Of a DNA stretch of 64,000 bases, positions 23,924-31,428 are shown piece by piece; positions within the stretch are counted from its first letter, which is position 1, and each line of letters starts with the position of its first letter. The position numbers and the translations under genes are program-made. Location: the NCBI GenBank assembly GCA_902362925.1, contig CABIYL010000008.1. The stretch is one strand, 5' to 3'. Below the pieces are notes generated by a model, which made no database searches, was not told the origin of the DNA, and worked only from the letters and a program-made list of their open reading frames with translations. The DNA comes from Pseudoflavonifractor sp902362925 (GTDB lineage Bacteria > Bacillota > Clostridia > Oscillospirales > Oscillospiraceae).

Positions 23924-24658
23924 TCAGCGGAACAGGTCCCGGTCAGCGGGCATGAGCGTCTCGGAGACCGCTCCGTCCCCCTGGCACTGGTAGCCCCGCA
24001 CCACCACCGCCGGGATGCCCTCCGCCTTGCCCCGGACCAGCTCGGCAGCGGAGGCCAGCTCGTCGGCGTGGGCCAGACAGGTGCGGGACATGGCCCGGCC
24101 GTCGGCATCCTTCTCTCCCCGGTAGTCCCGGAGGGGAGACAGGCCGGCCACACCCACCGCCAGATCGGTCTGGCCCACACGCCAGGTCCGGCCGAAGGTG
24201 TCGGAGATAATCACGGCCACGTTCTTCCCCGTTCTGTCCAGAAAATCCTGCCGCAGACGGCGGGCCGATCCGTCCGGGTCCTTGGGCAAGGCCACCAGAC
24301 GGCCTTCCCCTCCGGCGTTGGAGGCGTCCACACCCGCGTTGGCCAGCACAAAGCCGTGCCGGGTGCGGGAGATAACCACACCCGGCGCCATGCGGACAAT
24401 GTCGGCGCTCTCCCGCAGCACCAGTTCACAGTACCAGGGGTCATGGTTGGTCCGCTCCGCCAGGGTGTGGGCAAAGGGGGACGGGGTCAGGTCCTCCCGG
24501 GTATACACATTTCCCTCGGTCTTGGACACCGCCTTGGATGAGACCACCACCACGTCCCCATCCTCCAGGGAGAACTGTCCGGCGATGAGTCCAGCCAGGT
24601 CATCCCCCTTGCTCAGGGCGCCGATGCCCTCCACCGGGAACAGCTCCAGCTTATTCAT
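23924..24658 (-). CDS. cofE: CofE-type F420-0:gamma-L-glutamate ligase, actinobacterial-like copy
   Basis: This 244-residue protein adds glutamate to F420-0 using GTP and divalent metal. Motifs: VVVVSSKAVSKTEGN at 37-50, ISRTRHGFVLANAGVDASN at 96-114, LPKDPDGSARRLR at 124-136 and ISDTFGRTWRVGQTDLAVG at 151-169. The TFGR-WR-GQTD form and the YRGEKDADGR segment look more like the N-terminal half of actinobacterial FbiB than like archaeal CofE. GGAGGG precedes the ATG. The stop of the ECF gene lies 3 bp upstream of this start. Confidence 0.94.
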   Translation of the reverse strand: MNKLELFPVEGIGALSKGDDLAGLIAGQFSLEDGDVVVVSSKAVSKTEGNVYTREDLTPSPFAHTLAERTNHDPWYCELVLRESADIVRMAPGVVISRTRHGFVLANAGVDASNAGGEGRLVALPKDPDGSARRLRQDFLDRTGKNVAVIISDTFGRTWRVGQTDLAVGVAGLSPLRDYRGEKDADGRAMSRTCLAHADELASAAELVRGKAEGIPAVVVRGYQCQGDGAVSETLMPADRDLFR

Positions 24659-25214
24659 GTCTGTTCCCTCCGCTCTGTTGGTACCGGGCCATGACCCTGC
24701 TCAGAGGCCGGCCGGCCACGAAGTAGATGACCGAGTTGAGCACGCCCTTGAGCAGGTTGAAGGGCAGGATGGCGGGGATCATCATGGCCATCACCGCGTC
24801 GGGCATCATGCCCAGCTCCAGCCTGAGCACCACCAGGTTGATGGGGATCATAGCCAGCGTGGCCAGCACCGTACCCAGTGCGCAGCCCGCAGCGGCGGCC
24901 TTGGTGCTGCCGCCGCCCCGCTTCATCACCAGCACGGTGGGAATGATAAAGATAATATTGGCCAGGAAGTCACTGGTCACGCCAAAGATGTTGCCTGCGC
25001 CGGTGATAAAGTAGAGAAAGCCCTTGATAAAGCAGGAGAGCACGCCGCAGGCAGGACCCAGCAGGGCGCCGGACAGGAGCAGCAGGAAGCCGCTGGGGTC
25101 ATACTTGAGAAAGGAGGCCGTGGGGATCACGGGGATGCTCACCAGCAGCATAATCAGGAAGGCCAGGGTACCCAGCAGGGTGGCCAGAATATCCTTTTTC
25201 AGCGTGGAGTTCAC
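24651..25214 (-). CDS. ECF transporter S component, riboflavin (RibU)-type
   Basis: This 187-residue membrane protein has about six hydrophobic helices and belongs with RibU-like substrate-binding S components of ECF transporters. The family signature is FLKYDPS at residues 35-41, followed by LLGPACGVLSCFIKG at 51-65 with the conserved G-P and lysine. It starts at a GTG that overlaps the stop of the second cofE by 4 bp (GTGA) and ends next to the first cofE, so it is locked into the F420 operon. RibU binds riboflavin; FO is a deaza-riboflavin analogue, so FO uptake is a reasonable inference. No ECF ATPase or T component is in the window, so it must use shared modules encoded elsewhere. Confidence 0.85.
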   Translation of the reverse strand: MNSTLKKDILATLLGTLAFLIMLLVSIPVIPTASFLKYDPSGFLLLLSGALLGPACGVLSCFIKGFLYFITGAGNIFGVTSDFLANIIFIIPTVLVMKRGGGSTKAAAAGCALGTVLATLAMIPINLVVLRLELGMMPDAVMAMMIPAILPFNLLKGVLNSVIYFVAGRPLSRVMARYQQSGGNRHE

Positions 25215-26002
25215 AGCTGTTCCCCTCCCTCTCTCTTGTCGCAGGCGGGGTGAAACAGCTCCCGCTCGGGCTTGCGCTTCAGGGGTGCGGTTCCGGTCTC
25301 AGCCGGGATGTAGGCATAGCCCCGGATGAGCACGGCGGGCACCGACTCGTCGGCCTGGCCCATGCACAGGCTGGCGGCGGAGCACAGCTCGTCGGCCACC
25401 GCCTCACGGCTCACATTCAGCCGCTGTCCGAAGCGGTCGGTGCGGCCCACGTAGTTCTTGACCGCCTCCAGACCGCAGCAGCCCACCGCAATGCCGATGA
25501 TGCCCTCCCGCAGGGGCCGTCCGTGGGTGTCGCTGATGAGGACGGGCATGGACACCCCGGTCCGCTCCTCCAGGGCCTCACGCAGACGTCGGGCGCTCTC
25601 GTCCGGGTCCAGGGGCAGCAGGATGGCCTGTCCCTGGGGGGCGTTGGAGTGGTCGATGGCCGCGTTGGCGCAGGTCCAGCCCAGCCGGTGGCGGCTCATG
25701 AGAATCCCCCGGTCATGGTAGGGATAGACCTCCCTGGACTCGTCCAGAATCAGCTGGGTCAGCTCCGGGGTATGGCTGGTCTCCTCCGCCAGACGCACCG
25801 CCTCCGGTCCCGCCTGCACCTCCGCCATATTCACCACCCGGCCTTCCGCCTTGGACACCACCTTATGGGCTACCACCAGCAGGTCCCCCTGCTCCGGCGT
25901 CACGCCGGAGGCCTCCATGGCCTTCCAGATATGCTCCGCCAGGTCGTCCCCCGGCGCCACCTCCCCCATTCCTCTCAGGGGAAGCAAGGAAATTCCAGTC
26001 AT
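25211..26002 (-). CDS. cofE: CofE-type F420-0:gamma-L-glutamate ligase, archaeal-like copy
   Basis: This 263-residue protein is a second CofE homologue and the first gene of the minus-strand F420 operon. Motifs: LLVVAHKVVSKAEGR at 41-55, SRHRLGWTCANAAIDHSN at 103-120, LLPLDPDESARRLR at 128-141 and ISDTHGRPLREGIIGIAVG at 156-174, followed by VGRTDRFGQRLNVS. The DTHGR-R-GI-G form resembles archaeal CofE and differs clearly from the neighbouring copy. Two ligases might add the first and later glutamates separately. The start follows GGAGG by 6 nt; a start 12 codons upstream has no ribosome binding site. Confidence 0.92.
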   Translation of the reverse strand: MTGISLLPLRGMGEVAPGDDLAEHIWKAMEASGVTPEQGDLLVVAHKVVSKAEGRVVNMAEVQAGPEAVRLAEETSHTPELTQLILDESREVYPYHDRGILMSRHRLGWTCANAAIDHSNAPQGQAILLPLDPDESARRLREALEERTGVSMPVLISDTHGRPLREGIIGIAVGCCGLEAVKNYVGRTDRFGQRLNVSREAVADELCSAASLCMGQADESVPAVLIRGYAYIPAETGTAPLKRKPERELFHPACDKREGGEQL

Positions 26003-26050
26003 ACCGACCCTCCTTTTCTTCCAAAACACCGCGCACACAGACTTTTTGGT

Positions 26051-26065
26051 CTGTTAGTGTAACAG
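26051..26065 (-). promoter_or_regulatory. Operator palindrome over the extended -10 of the cofE operon
   Basis: CTGTTA and TAACAG face each other across GTG. On the minus strand an extended -10 TGTTACACT lies inside the palindrome (hexamer 26056-26061); -35 similarity is weak (TTGTGA, 19 nt upstream). A protein bound here would block RNA polymerase, so this is a likely repressor site, or an activator-dependent promoter. Confidence 0.55.
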
Positions 26066-26272
26066 TGTGATAAAACTGTCTCACAATAAAATAGCACAGC
26101 AGCCCCTGGGGGTCAAACCATTTTTCCCGCTTTTTCGCTTCATTTTTCCTTATTATTCCATATTTAGCTGGAAGATCTGCTTATTTTACCCATTTGTCCA
26201 GAAAGATTTGCCTATAATATTGACAATTCTTTTTTATTATGATAAAAAAATATTATCTTAAAAGAACACTAG

Positions 26273-26355
26273 GAAGCACACCATTCTTGAGGAAGTATGC
26301 AGCATCCCCTGGACCGGCACGAATTCCGCGCAAGAGTAGCTGTGCTTCTTTTTGC
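26273..26355 (+). promoter_or_regulatory. Long attenuator-like leader hairpin before the regulator gene
   Basis: GAAGCACA near 26273 pairs with TGTGCTTC near 26342, then ATTCTTG pairs with CAAGAGT inside an internal loop, and a GGAA/TTCC helix lies further in. The outer stem ends in TTTTTG, as in a rho-independent terminator. It sits about 40 nt before the regulator start and may be a conditional terminator or riboswitch expression platform. The aptamer-like core did not match FMN, TPP, cobalamin or other riboswitch consensus sequences by eye. Confidence 0.45.
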
Positions 26356-26396
26356 ATCCGGCTGTTTAACACTGCAAAGTAAAAAAGGATAGGTTA

Positions 26397-27086
26397 TTGA
26401 ATATGGAAGTCAACCCCCTTCTGAAGCGATACATCCCCCTGGTGGACTATATCGGGCAGGTGTTTGGTGAGAACTGCGAGGTTATCCTCCACGATTTGAC
26501 CAACCTGGAGCACTCCATTGTGGCCATCGCCAACAACCACATCACCGGGCGTGAGGTGGGCGGACACATCACCGACTTCGGCCTGGAGGTGGTCCATGAC
26601 CCCCGCTATCAGGACAAGAATTTCGTGGTCAGCTACGCCGGCACCACCCCCGACGGAAAGCGGAGCCTCAAGTCCTCCACCTTCTTCATCCGGGACGACG
26701 CGGGCGTGACCGTGGGTCTTTTCTGCATCAACTTTGACATCACCGACTGGCTCTCCGCCCAGCGTCTCATCGAGGGGCTCACCTTCCTCCGGGACGACCC
26801 GGATACGCCCACCAAGGCGCCGGCGCCCCAGGTGGCCAGCGTGGAGACCTTCTCCTCCTCAGTGGACGACACCCTGTTCCACGCCATCGACCGGGTGCTC
26901 AGCGGGTTTGATGTGGCCCCCAACCGGCTCACCACCGATGAGAAGCGCCAGGCCGTGGACAGTATGCAGGCCAGAGGGATTTTCGCCCTGAAGGGCGCGG
27001 TGTCCCTGGTGGCGAAAAAGCTGGACGTGTCCGAGCAGACCGTATACCGTTACCTGAGAGAGAGCCAAAACAGTGACCGAGGATAA
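26397..27086 (+). CDS. YheO/DauR-family transcriptional regulator
   Basis: This 229-residue protein has an N-terminal YheO-like PAS domain at about 6-120 (PLVDYIGQVFGENCEVILHD, STFFIRDDAGVTVGLFCINFD) and a C-terminal helix-turn-helix at about 180-222 (VAKKLDVSEQTVYRYLRE). Relatives such as DauR control D-amino-acid catabolism and respond to small molecules through the PAS domain. The start is probably the TTG 7 nt after AAGGA; an ATG two codons later is the alternative. It diverges from the cofE operon and immediately precedes cofC, so it is the best candidate regulator of the F420 locus. Confidence 0.88.
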   Translation: MNMEVNPLLKRYIPLVDYIGQVFGENCEVILHDLTNLEHSIVAIANNHITGREVGGHITDFGLEVVHDPRYQDKNFVVSYAGTTPDGKRSLKSSTFFIRDDAGVTVGLFCINFDITDWLSAQRLIEGLTFLRDDPDTPTKAPAPQVASVETFSSSVDDTLFHAIDRVLSGFDVAPNRLTTDEKRQAVDSMQARGIFALKGAVSLVAKKLDVSEQTVYRYLRESQNSDRG

Positions 27087-27116
27087 ATGACACCCTCCCC
27101 GGAAGGGAGTATAACA

Positions 27117-27734
27117 TTGACTGCGTTTGTGATTCCTGTAAAGCGGCTGTTCCAGGCCAAGACCCGGCTGTCCGGCGTGTGTACGCCCGATGAGCGCCAG
27201 AGCCTGTGTCTGGAGATGCTGCGCCATATGCTTCGCACCGCCGGAGACTGTCCGCTGCTGGACCTGTCGGCAGTGGTCTCCCCCGACGAGCACCTGAGAG
27301 ACCTGCTCTCGGAGGAGTTTCCCGCCGTGCGCTTTCTCCCCGACCCCGGGGATCTGAACCAGGCGGCCATGGCCGCCTCCCGTACCCTGGCGGCGGAGGG
27401 CTTCTCCACCATGCTCTTTGCCCTGGGGGACCTGCCCCTGCTCACCGCCGGCGAGCTGGAACAGGCCCTTCTGACCGGCCGGGAGCATCCCATGGTCCTT
27501 CTGCCCGACCGGCACGGCAGAGGCACCAACGGCATGGTCCTCTCCCCGCCGGATCTGCTGCCCGCCTTCTCCTTTGGGGTGGACAGCCTGGCCGCCCACA
27601 CGGCCGCTGCGGCGGCTCTGGGCATCACCCCCGCCGTGCTCCAGATGCCCGGCTTCGCCTGGGACGTGGACACGCCTGATGATTTGATTTCTGTCCGCAG
27701 CGGAGTGCCCCTGCTCCAGGTCGGCAGGAAATAA
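27117..27734 (+). CDS. cofC: CofC, phospholactate (or PEP) guanylyltransferase
   Basis: This 205-residue protein activates 2-phospho-L-lactate, or PEP in the bacterial version, with GTP for CofD. Motifs: FVIPVKRLFQAKTRLSG at residues 4-20, PDPGDLNQAAM at about 74-84, ALGDLPLLTAGEL, PDRHGRGTNGMVL and FSFGVDSLAAH. The start chosen is a TTG seven bases after GGGAG, where the family usually begins; an ATG ten codons upstream, directly after the regulator stop, is the alternative. Its place on the other side of the divergent promoter from cofD/cofE completes the FO-to-F420 pathway. Confidence 0.94.
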   Translation: MTAFVIPVKRLFQAKTRLSGVCTPDERQSLCLEMLRHMLRTAGDCPLLDLSAVVSPDEHLRDLLSEEFPAVRFLPDPGDLNQAAMAASRTLAAEGFSTMLFALGDLPLLTAGELEQALLTGREHPMVLLPDRHGRGTNGMVLSPPDLLPAFSFGVDSLAAHTAAAAALGITPAVLQMPGFAWDVDTPDDLISVRSGVPLLQVGRK

Positions 27735-27777
27735 AAGAACTTCATTTTGTTTCAAACATATGTAAGGAGGAACTGTT

Positions 27778-28749
27778 ATGAAGGCGAATTTTGGTTTAGG
27801 CATTGCCACCGGTACCGAGGGTCTGATGTACCCCATCCCCTACTCCTCTGCCCGTGACGTGGTGGATCTGTCCATCTACGCGGAGAAGCTGGGCTTCCAC
27901 TCCGTGTGGGGCAACGACCACATCACCAGCCAGGACTATGTCCGTGAGCAGTTCGGCCAGGCGCCCCGGTACTACTCCCCCCTGATCACCCTGGCCGCCA
28001 TCGCCGAGCGCACCACCACCCTGAAGATCGCCACCGCTCTGCTGGTCATCCCCTTCCGCAATCCTCTTGTCATGGCCAAGGAGATCGCCACCCTGGATCA
28101 CCTGTCCGGCGGCCGTCTGCTGCTGGGCGTTGGCCTGGGCGCCTACCGTGAGGAGTTTGTGGCCGAGTTCGGCGACAAGGCCCACGAGATGGTCCGCGGC
28201 GAGATGCTGGACGAGTCTCTGGACATCATGCACAAGCTGTTCACCGAGGACAACGTGACCGTGAAGGGCAAGTACTTTGACATCCAGAACGGCCAGAGCT
28301 TCCCCCACCCCGTCCAGGATCCCTTCGCCTTCTACTTCGGCGGCAACTCCTCCAACAGCTACCGCCGTGTGGCTAAGTGGGGCACCGGCTGGCTGCCCGC
28401 TCTGCTGACCCCCGACGAGGTGAAGAACGGCGTGGCCGCCCTGAAGGAGGCCTGCGACGCCATTGGCCGCGACGTGTCCACCATCGACATCGCTCCCCAG
28501 ATCTCCGTCTCCATCGCCAAGACCCACGAAGAGGCCATCGAGCGCTGGGAGAAGTCCCAGATCTACCGCCACAGCTGCTCCCTGGGCAAGTCCACCATGA
28601 AGGGCAAGGACGCCACCAACTACATGGAGCGCAACCTCATCGGCTCCGTGGACGAGGTCAAGGCCCAGGTGGAGCGTTACATGGAGGCCGGCGTGACCAC
28701 CTTCTCCGCCCTCATCTTCGCCGACAGCACCCTGGAGGAGACCCGCGAC
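27778..28749 (+). CDS. LLM-class F420-dependent oxidoreductase, 3' end lost in assembly gap
   Basis: The visible 324 residues are a luciferase-like TIM-barrel oxidoreductase of the F420-using branch (MER/FGD-like): FGLGIATGTEGLMYPIPY at the start, SVWGNDHITSQDY at about 44-56, LATLD-type LDHLSGGRLLLGVGLGAYREEF at about 106-128 and FYFGGNSSNSYRRVAKWGTGWLP near 188. It is closely similar to the second copy at 43887-44924, which has 345 residues, so only about 20-25 residues are missing. AAGGAGG precedes the ATG. The substrate is unknown; its position after cofC supports use of F420. Confidence 0.92.
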
Positions 28750-29033
28750 NNNNNNNNNNNNNNNNNNNNNNNNNNNNNNNNNNNNNNNNNNNNNNNNNNN
28801 NNNNNNNNNNNNNNNNNNNNNNNNNNNNNNNNNNNNNNNNNNNNNNNNNNNNNNNNNNNNNNNNNNNNNNNNNNNNNNNNNNNNNNNNNNNNNNNNNNNN
28901 NNNNNNNNNNNNNNNNNNNNNNNNNNNNNNNNNNNNNNNNNNNNNNNNNNNNNNNNNNNNNNNNNNNNNNNNNNNNNNNNNNNNNNNNNNNNNNNNNNNN
29001 NNNNNNNNNNNNNNNNNNNNNNNNNNNNNNNNN
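28750..29033. other. Assembly gap (284 Ns)
   Basis: All bases are N. The gap hides the end of the first LLM gene and the start of the M24 peptidase gene. The two genes happen to be in the same reading phase across the gap, so automatic translation may fuse them; this is an artefact of gap length. Confidence 0.99.
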
Positions 29034-30138
29034 GCCCGCCAACGTGCTGTATGTCTCCGGCTATCACAACATCAACCTGGGCGTGCTCCAGCGCACCGAG
29101 AGCTACGCCCTGTTCCGTCCCTCCGACAGCCACGTGAGCATCGTCGGCTCCATCGCCGAGCTGCCCAGCATCGTGGAAGAGGTGGGCATGGACGCCGACC
29201 TGTACTGCTACGGCGGCTTCCGCTTTGCCGGCGTGGAGGGTCACCCCCTCACCGAGCTGCTGGCCAAGACCCAGAAGGACCGCAACTTCGGCAACATGAT
29301 CAACGCCCTGGTGGCCGCCATCAAGGCCTCCGGCGCCAAGCGCGTGGCCTTTGACGAGAGCCGCTGCTGCGTGACCAACTGGAACGCCGTGCTGGCCGCC
29401 TGCCCCGAGATCGAGTTCTTCCCCGGCTCCGACGTGTTCATGCAGGCCCGCCTGGTGAAGCACGAGGAGGAGATTGCCGGTCTGGAGCGCGCCGCTGAAA
29501 TCGCCGAGGCCGCCCTGGACGCCGCCCTGAAGAACTTCAAGGTTGGCATGACCGAGCTGGACATGGAGCGGGTGTACCTGGCCGAGCTGGCCAAGTACGA
29601 CGCCCAGCCCCTGTTCTTCGTGGCCACCATCGGCCACCGCGCCGCCTACTCCGACACCAAGAACACCGACCTGGCCGCCAAGGCCGGCGACATGATCCGG
29701 TTCGACTTCGGCTGCATCTGGCACGGCTACAACGCCGACCTGGCCCGCACCGCTGTCATGGGCCAGCCCGACGAGAAGACCGCCACCTATTTTGAGGCCG
29801 TCCGCCGTGGTACCCACGACGCCATTGCCGCCATCAAGCCCGGCATGACCGCCGAAGAGGTCTTTGACATCGCCATGAAGGTGACCCGTGAGAACGGCAT
29901 CCCCCACTACGAGCGCCATCACTGCGGCCACGGCATCGGCGTGGAGTGCTACGACCTGCCCTCCGTCGCCCCCGGCGACAAGACCGTGCTGGTGCCCGGC
30001 ATGACCCTGAACGTGGAGACCCCCTACTATGAGCTGGGCTGGGGCGGCGTTCAGATGGAGAACACCGTTGTGGTCACCGAGGACGGCTGCCGCTATCTGG
30101 ACAAGGGCGGCGACGCTCTCATCGTGCTGGAGGTGTAA
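29034..30138 (+). CDS. M24-family metallopeptidase (Xaa-Pro peptidase-like), 5' end lost in assembly gap
   Basis: The visible 368 residues hold part of a creatinase-type N-terminal domain and a complete M24 pita-bread domain. The five metal ligands are recognisable: Asp in IRFDFGC, Asp in YNADLART, His in HHCGHGIGV, Glu in NVETPYYE and Glu in QMENTVVV. This arrangement is typical of M24B (aminopeptidase P, prolidase, creatinase). The first 50-70 residues are missing in the gap. It is followed 3 bp later by the threonine-synthase-like gene. Confidence 0.9.
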
Positions 30139-30141
30139 GAG

Positions 30142-31392
30142 ATGAGCTACTTCAAGGGCGTAAAGTGCATCCGCTGCGGCCGTCCCCTGGGGGACGACCC
30201 CTTCTACGAGGGCTGCCCCGCCTGTAAGGCGGAGGGTGTGGGCGTCAACTTCACCACCACCTACGACCTGACCGGCGCCAAGCTGCCCGGCCAGAACGGC
30301 CAGCCCGGCCTGTTCCGCTGGCGTGAGTTCTACCCCCTGCCCGACGACGCCGTGCCCGTCAGCATCGGCGAGGGCAACACCCCCCTGCTCAAGCTGGAGC
30401 GGCTGGGTGAGAAGCTGGGCATCGAGAACCTCTACGTGAAGGACGAGTCCCGCAATCCCACCATGTCCTACAAGGACCGTCTCTGCTCCGTCATCATCAC
30501 CAAGGCCCGCCATGACGGCGTGCCCGCCGTGACCATGGCCTCCACCGGCAACCACGGCGCCGCTGCTGCGGCCTACGCCGCCGCCGCCGGGATGCCCTGC
30601 GTCATCTTCACCATCCCCCAGGTGCCCGACACCATGAAGACCCTCATGCAGGCCTACGGCGCCAAGGTCATCGTCACCCCCACCTCCCTGGACCGCTGGA
30701 CCATCATGGGCCAGTGCGTGCGTGAGCTGGGCTGGATGCCGGTGAGCGGCTTCATGTCCCCCGCCATCGGCAGCAACTGCTACGGCATCGACGGCTACAA
30801 GTCCATCGCCTTCGAGATCTACGAGCAGCTGGGCAACGCCGCCCCCGACTTCATCTCCGTCCCCGCCTGCTACTCCGACGGCCTGTACGGCACCTACAAG
30901 GGCATGGCCGACCTGGTGGAGATGGGCTATCTGGAGAAGGTGCCCCAGTTTGTGGGCGCCGAGGTCTTCGGCTCCCTGGAGCAGACCATCGCCGCCGGCG
31001 AGGAGAACCCCAAGGTTGTCCCCTCCGACTGGTCCATCTCCTTCTCCATCGCCAACGGCCAGTGCACCTGGCAGGGCCTGGAGGCCGTCCGCAAGTCCGG
31101 CGGCTACGCCCGGTCCTCCAACGACAAGGAGACCATGGACATGCAGCTCCTGCTGGCCTCCACCGAGGGCATCTACGCCGAGGCCAGCTCTGTCACCAGC
31201 CTGGTGGCCCTGGCCAAGCTGGCCAAGGAGGGCAAGATTGCCCCCGGCCAGAAGGCGGTCGCCGTCCTCACCTCCACCGGCCTGAAGGACCCCGCCACCA
31301 CCCGGGAGCACCTGCCCGCCGTGCCCACCATCAACCCCACCATGGACGAGCTCCGCGCCGCCCTGAAGGACTCCTACGGCGTGACCATCTGA
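30142..31392 (+). CDS. PLP-dependent threonine synthase-like enzyme
   Basis: This 416-residue protein is a fold-type II PLP enzyme of the threonine synthase/dehydratase group. An N-terminal zinc ribbon has Cys9, Cys12, Cys25 and Cys28 (CIRC, CPAC). The PLP lysine is K111 in NPTMSYKDR, and the glycine-rich phosphate loop follows as ASTGNHGAAAAAYA. Because it lies in a peptidase and redox cluster rather than with homoserine genes, it may instead be an ammonia-lyase or beta-replacement enzyme. Its start uses the AGGTG at the end of the M24 gene as ribosome binding site, so the two are coupled. Confidence 0.85.
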   Translation: MSYFKGVKCIRCGRPLGDDPFYEGCPACKAEGVGVNFTTTYDLTGAKLPGQNGQPGLFRWREFYPLPDDAVPVSIGEGNTPLLKLERLGEKLGIENLYVKDESRNPTMSYKDRLCSVIITKARHDGVPAVTMASTGNHGAAAAAYAAAAGMPCVIFTIPQVPDTMKTLMQAYGAKVIVTPTSLDRWTIMGQCVRELGWMPVSGFMSPAIGSNCYGIDGYKSIAFEIYEQLGNAAPDFISVPACYSDGLYGTYKGMADLVEMGYLEKVPQFVGAEVFGSLEQTIAAGEENPKVVPSDWSISFSIANGQCTWQGLEAVRKSGGYARSSNDKETMDMQLLLASTEGIYAEASSVTSLVALAKLAKEGKIAPGQKAVAVLTSTGLKDPATTREHLPAVPTINPTMDELRAALKDSYGVTI

Positions 31393-31428
31393 CCGGCGCT
31401 GTCCTGTTTTCCTAGGAGGAATGACACA

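Larger units (their letters stand above)
26003..26396. other. Divergent regulatory region of the F420 locus
   Basis: This AT-rich 394-bp spacer separates the minus-strand cofE operon from the plus-strand regulator and cofC. It contains a palindromic operator over the minus-strand -10 (26051-26065), a related half-site pair CTGTTTAACACTG at 26362-26374 just before the regulator, and a long terminator-like hairpin at 26273-26355. TTGACA occurs at 26220-26225 on the plus strand but has no good -10 at the right distance. No gene was found in it. Confidence 0.7.

Noticed and set aside
26273..26355. FMN riboswitch
   Set aside because: The words CCTGGACCGGC and ATTCCGCG recall parts of the FMN element, but the conserved AGGATAT and GGGGCAGGGTGAAA segments are absent.
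27778..30138. A single fused LLM-M24 protein
   Set aside because: The fusion depends only on the arbitrary length of the N gap; the LLM paralogue ends within 25 residues of the gap edge and the M24 domain needs its own N-terminal part.
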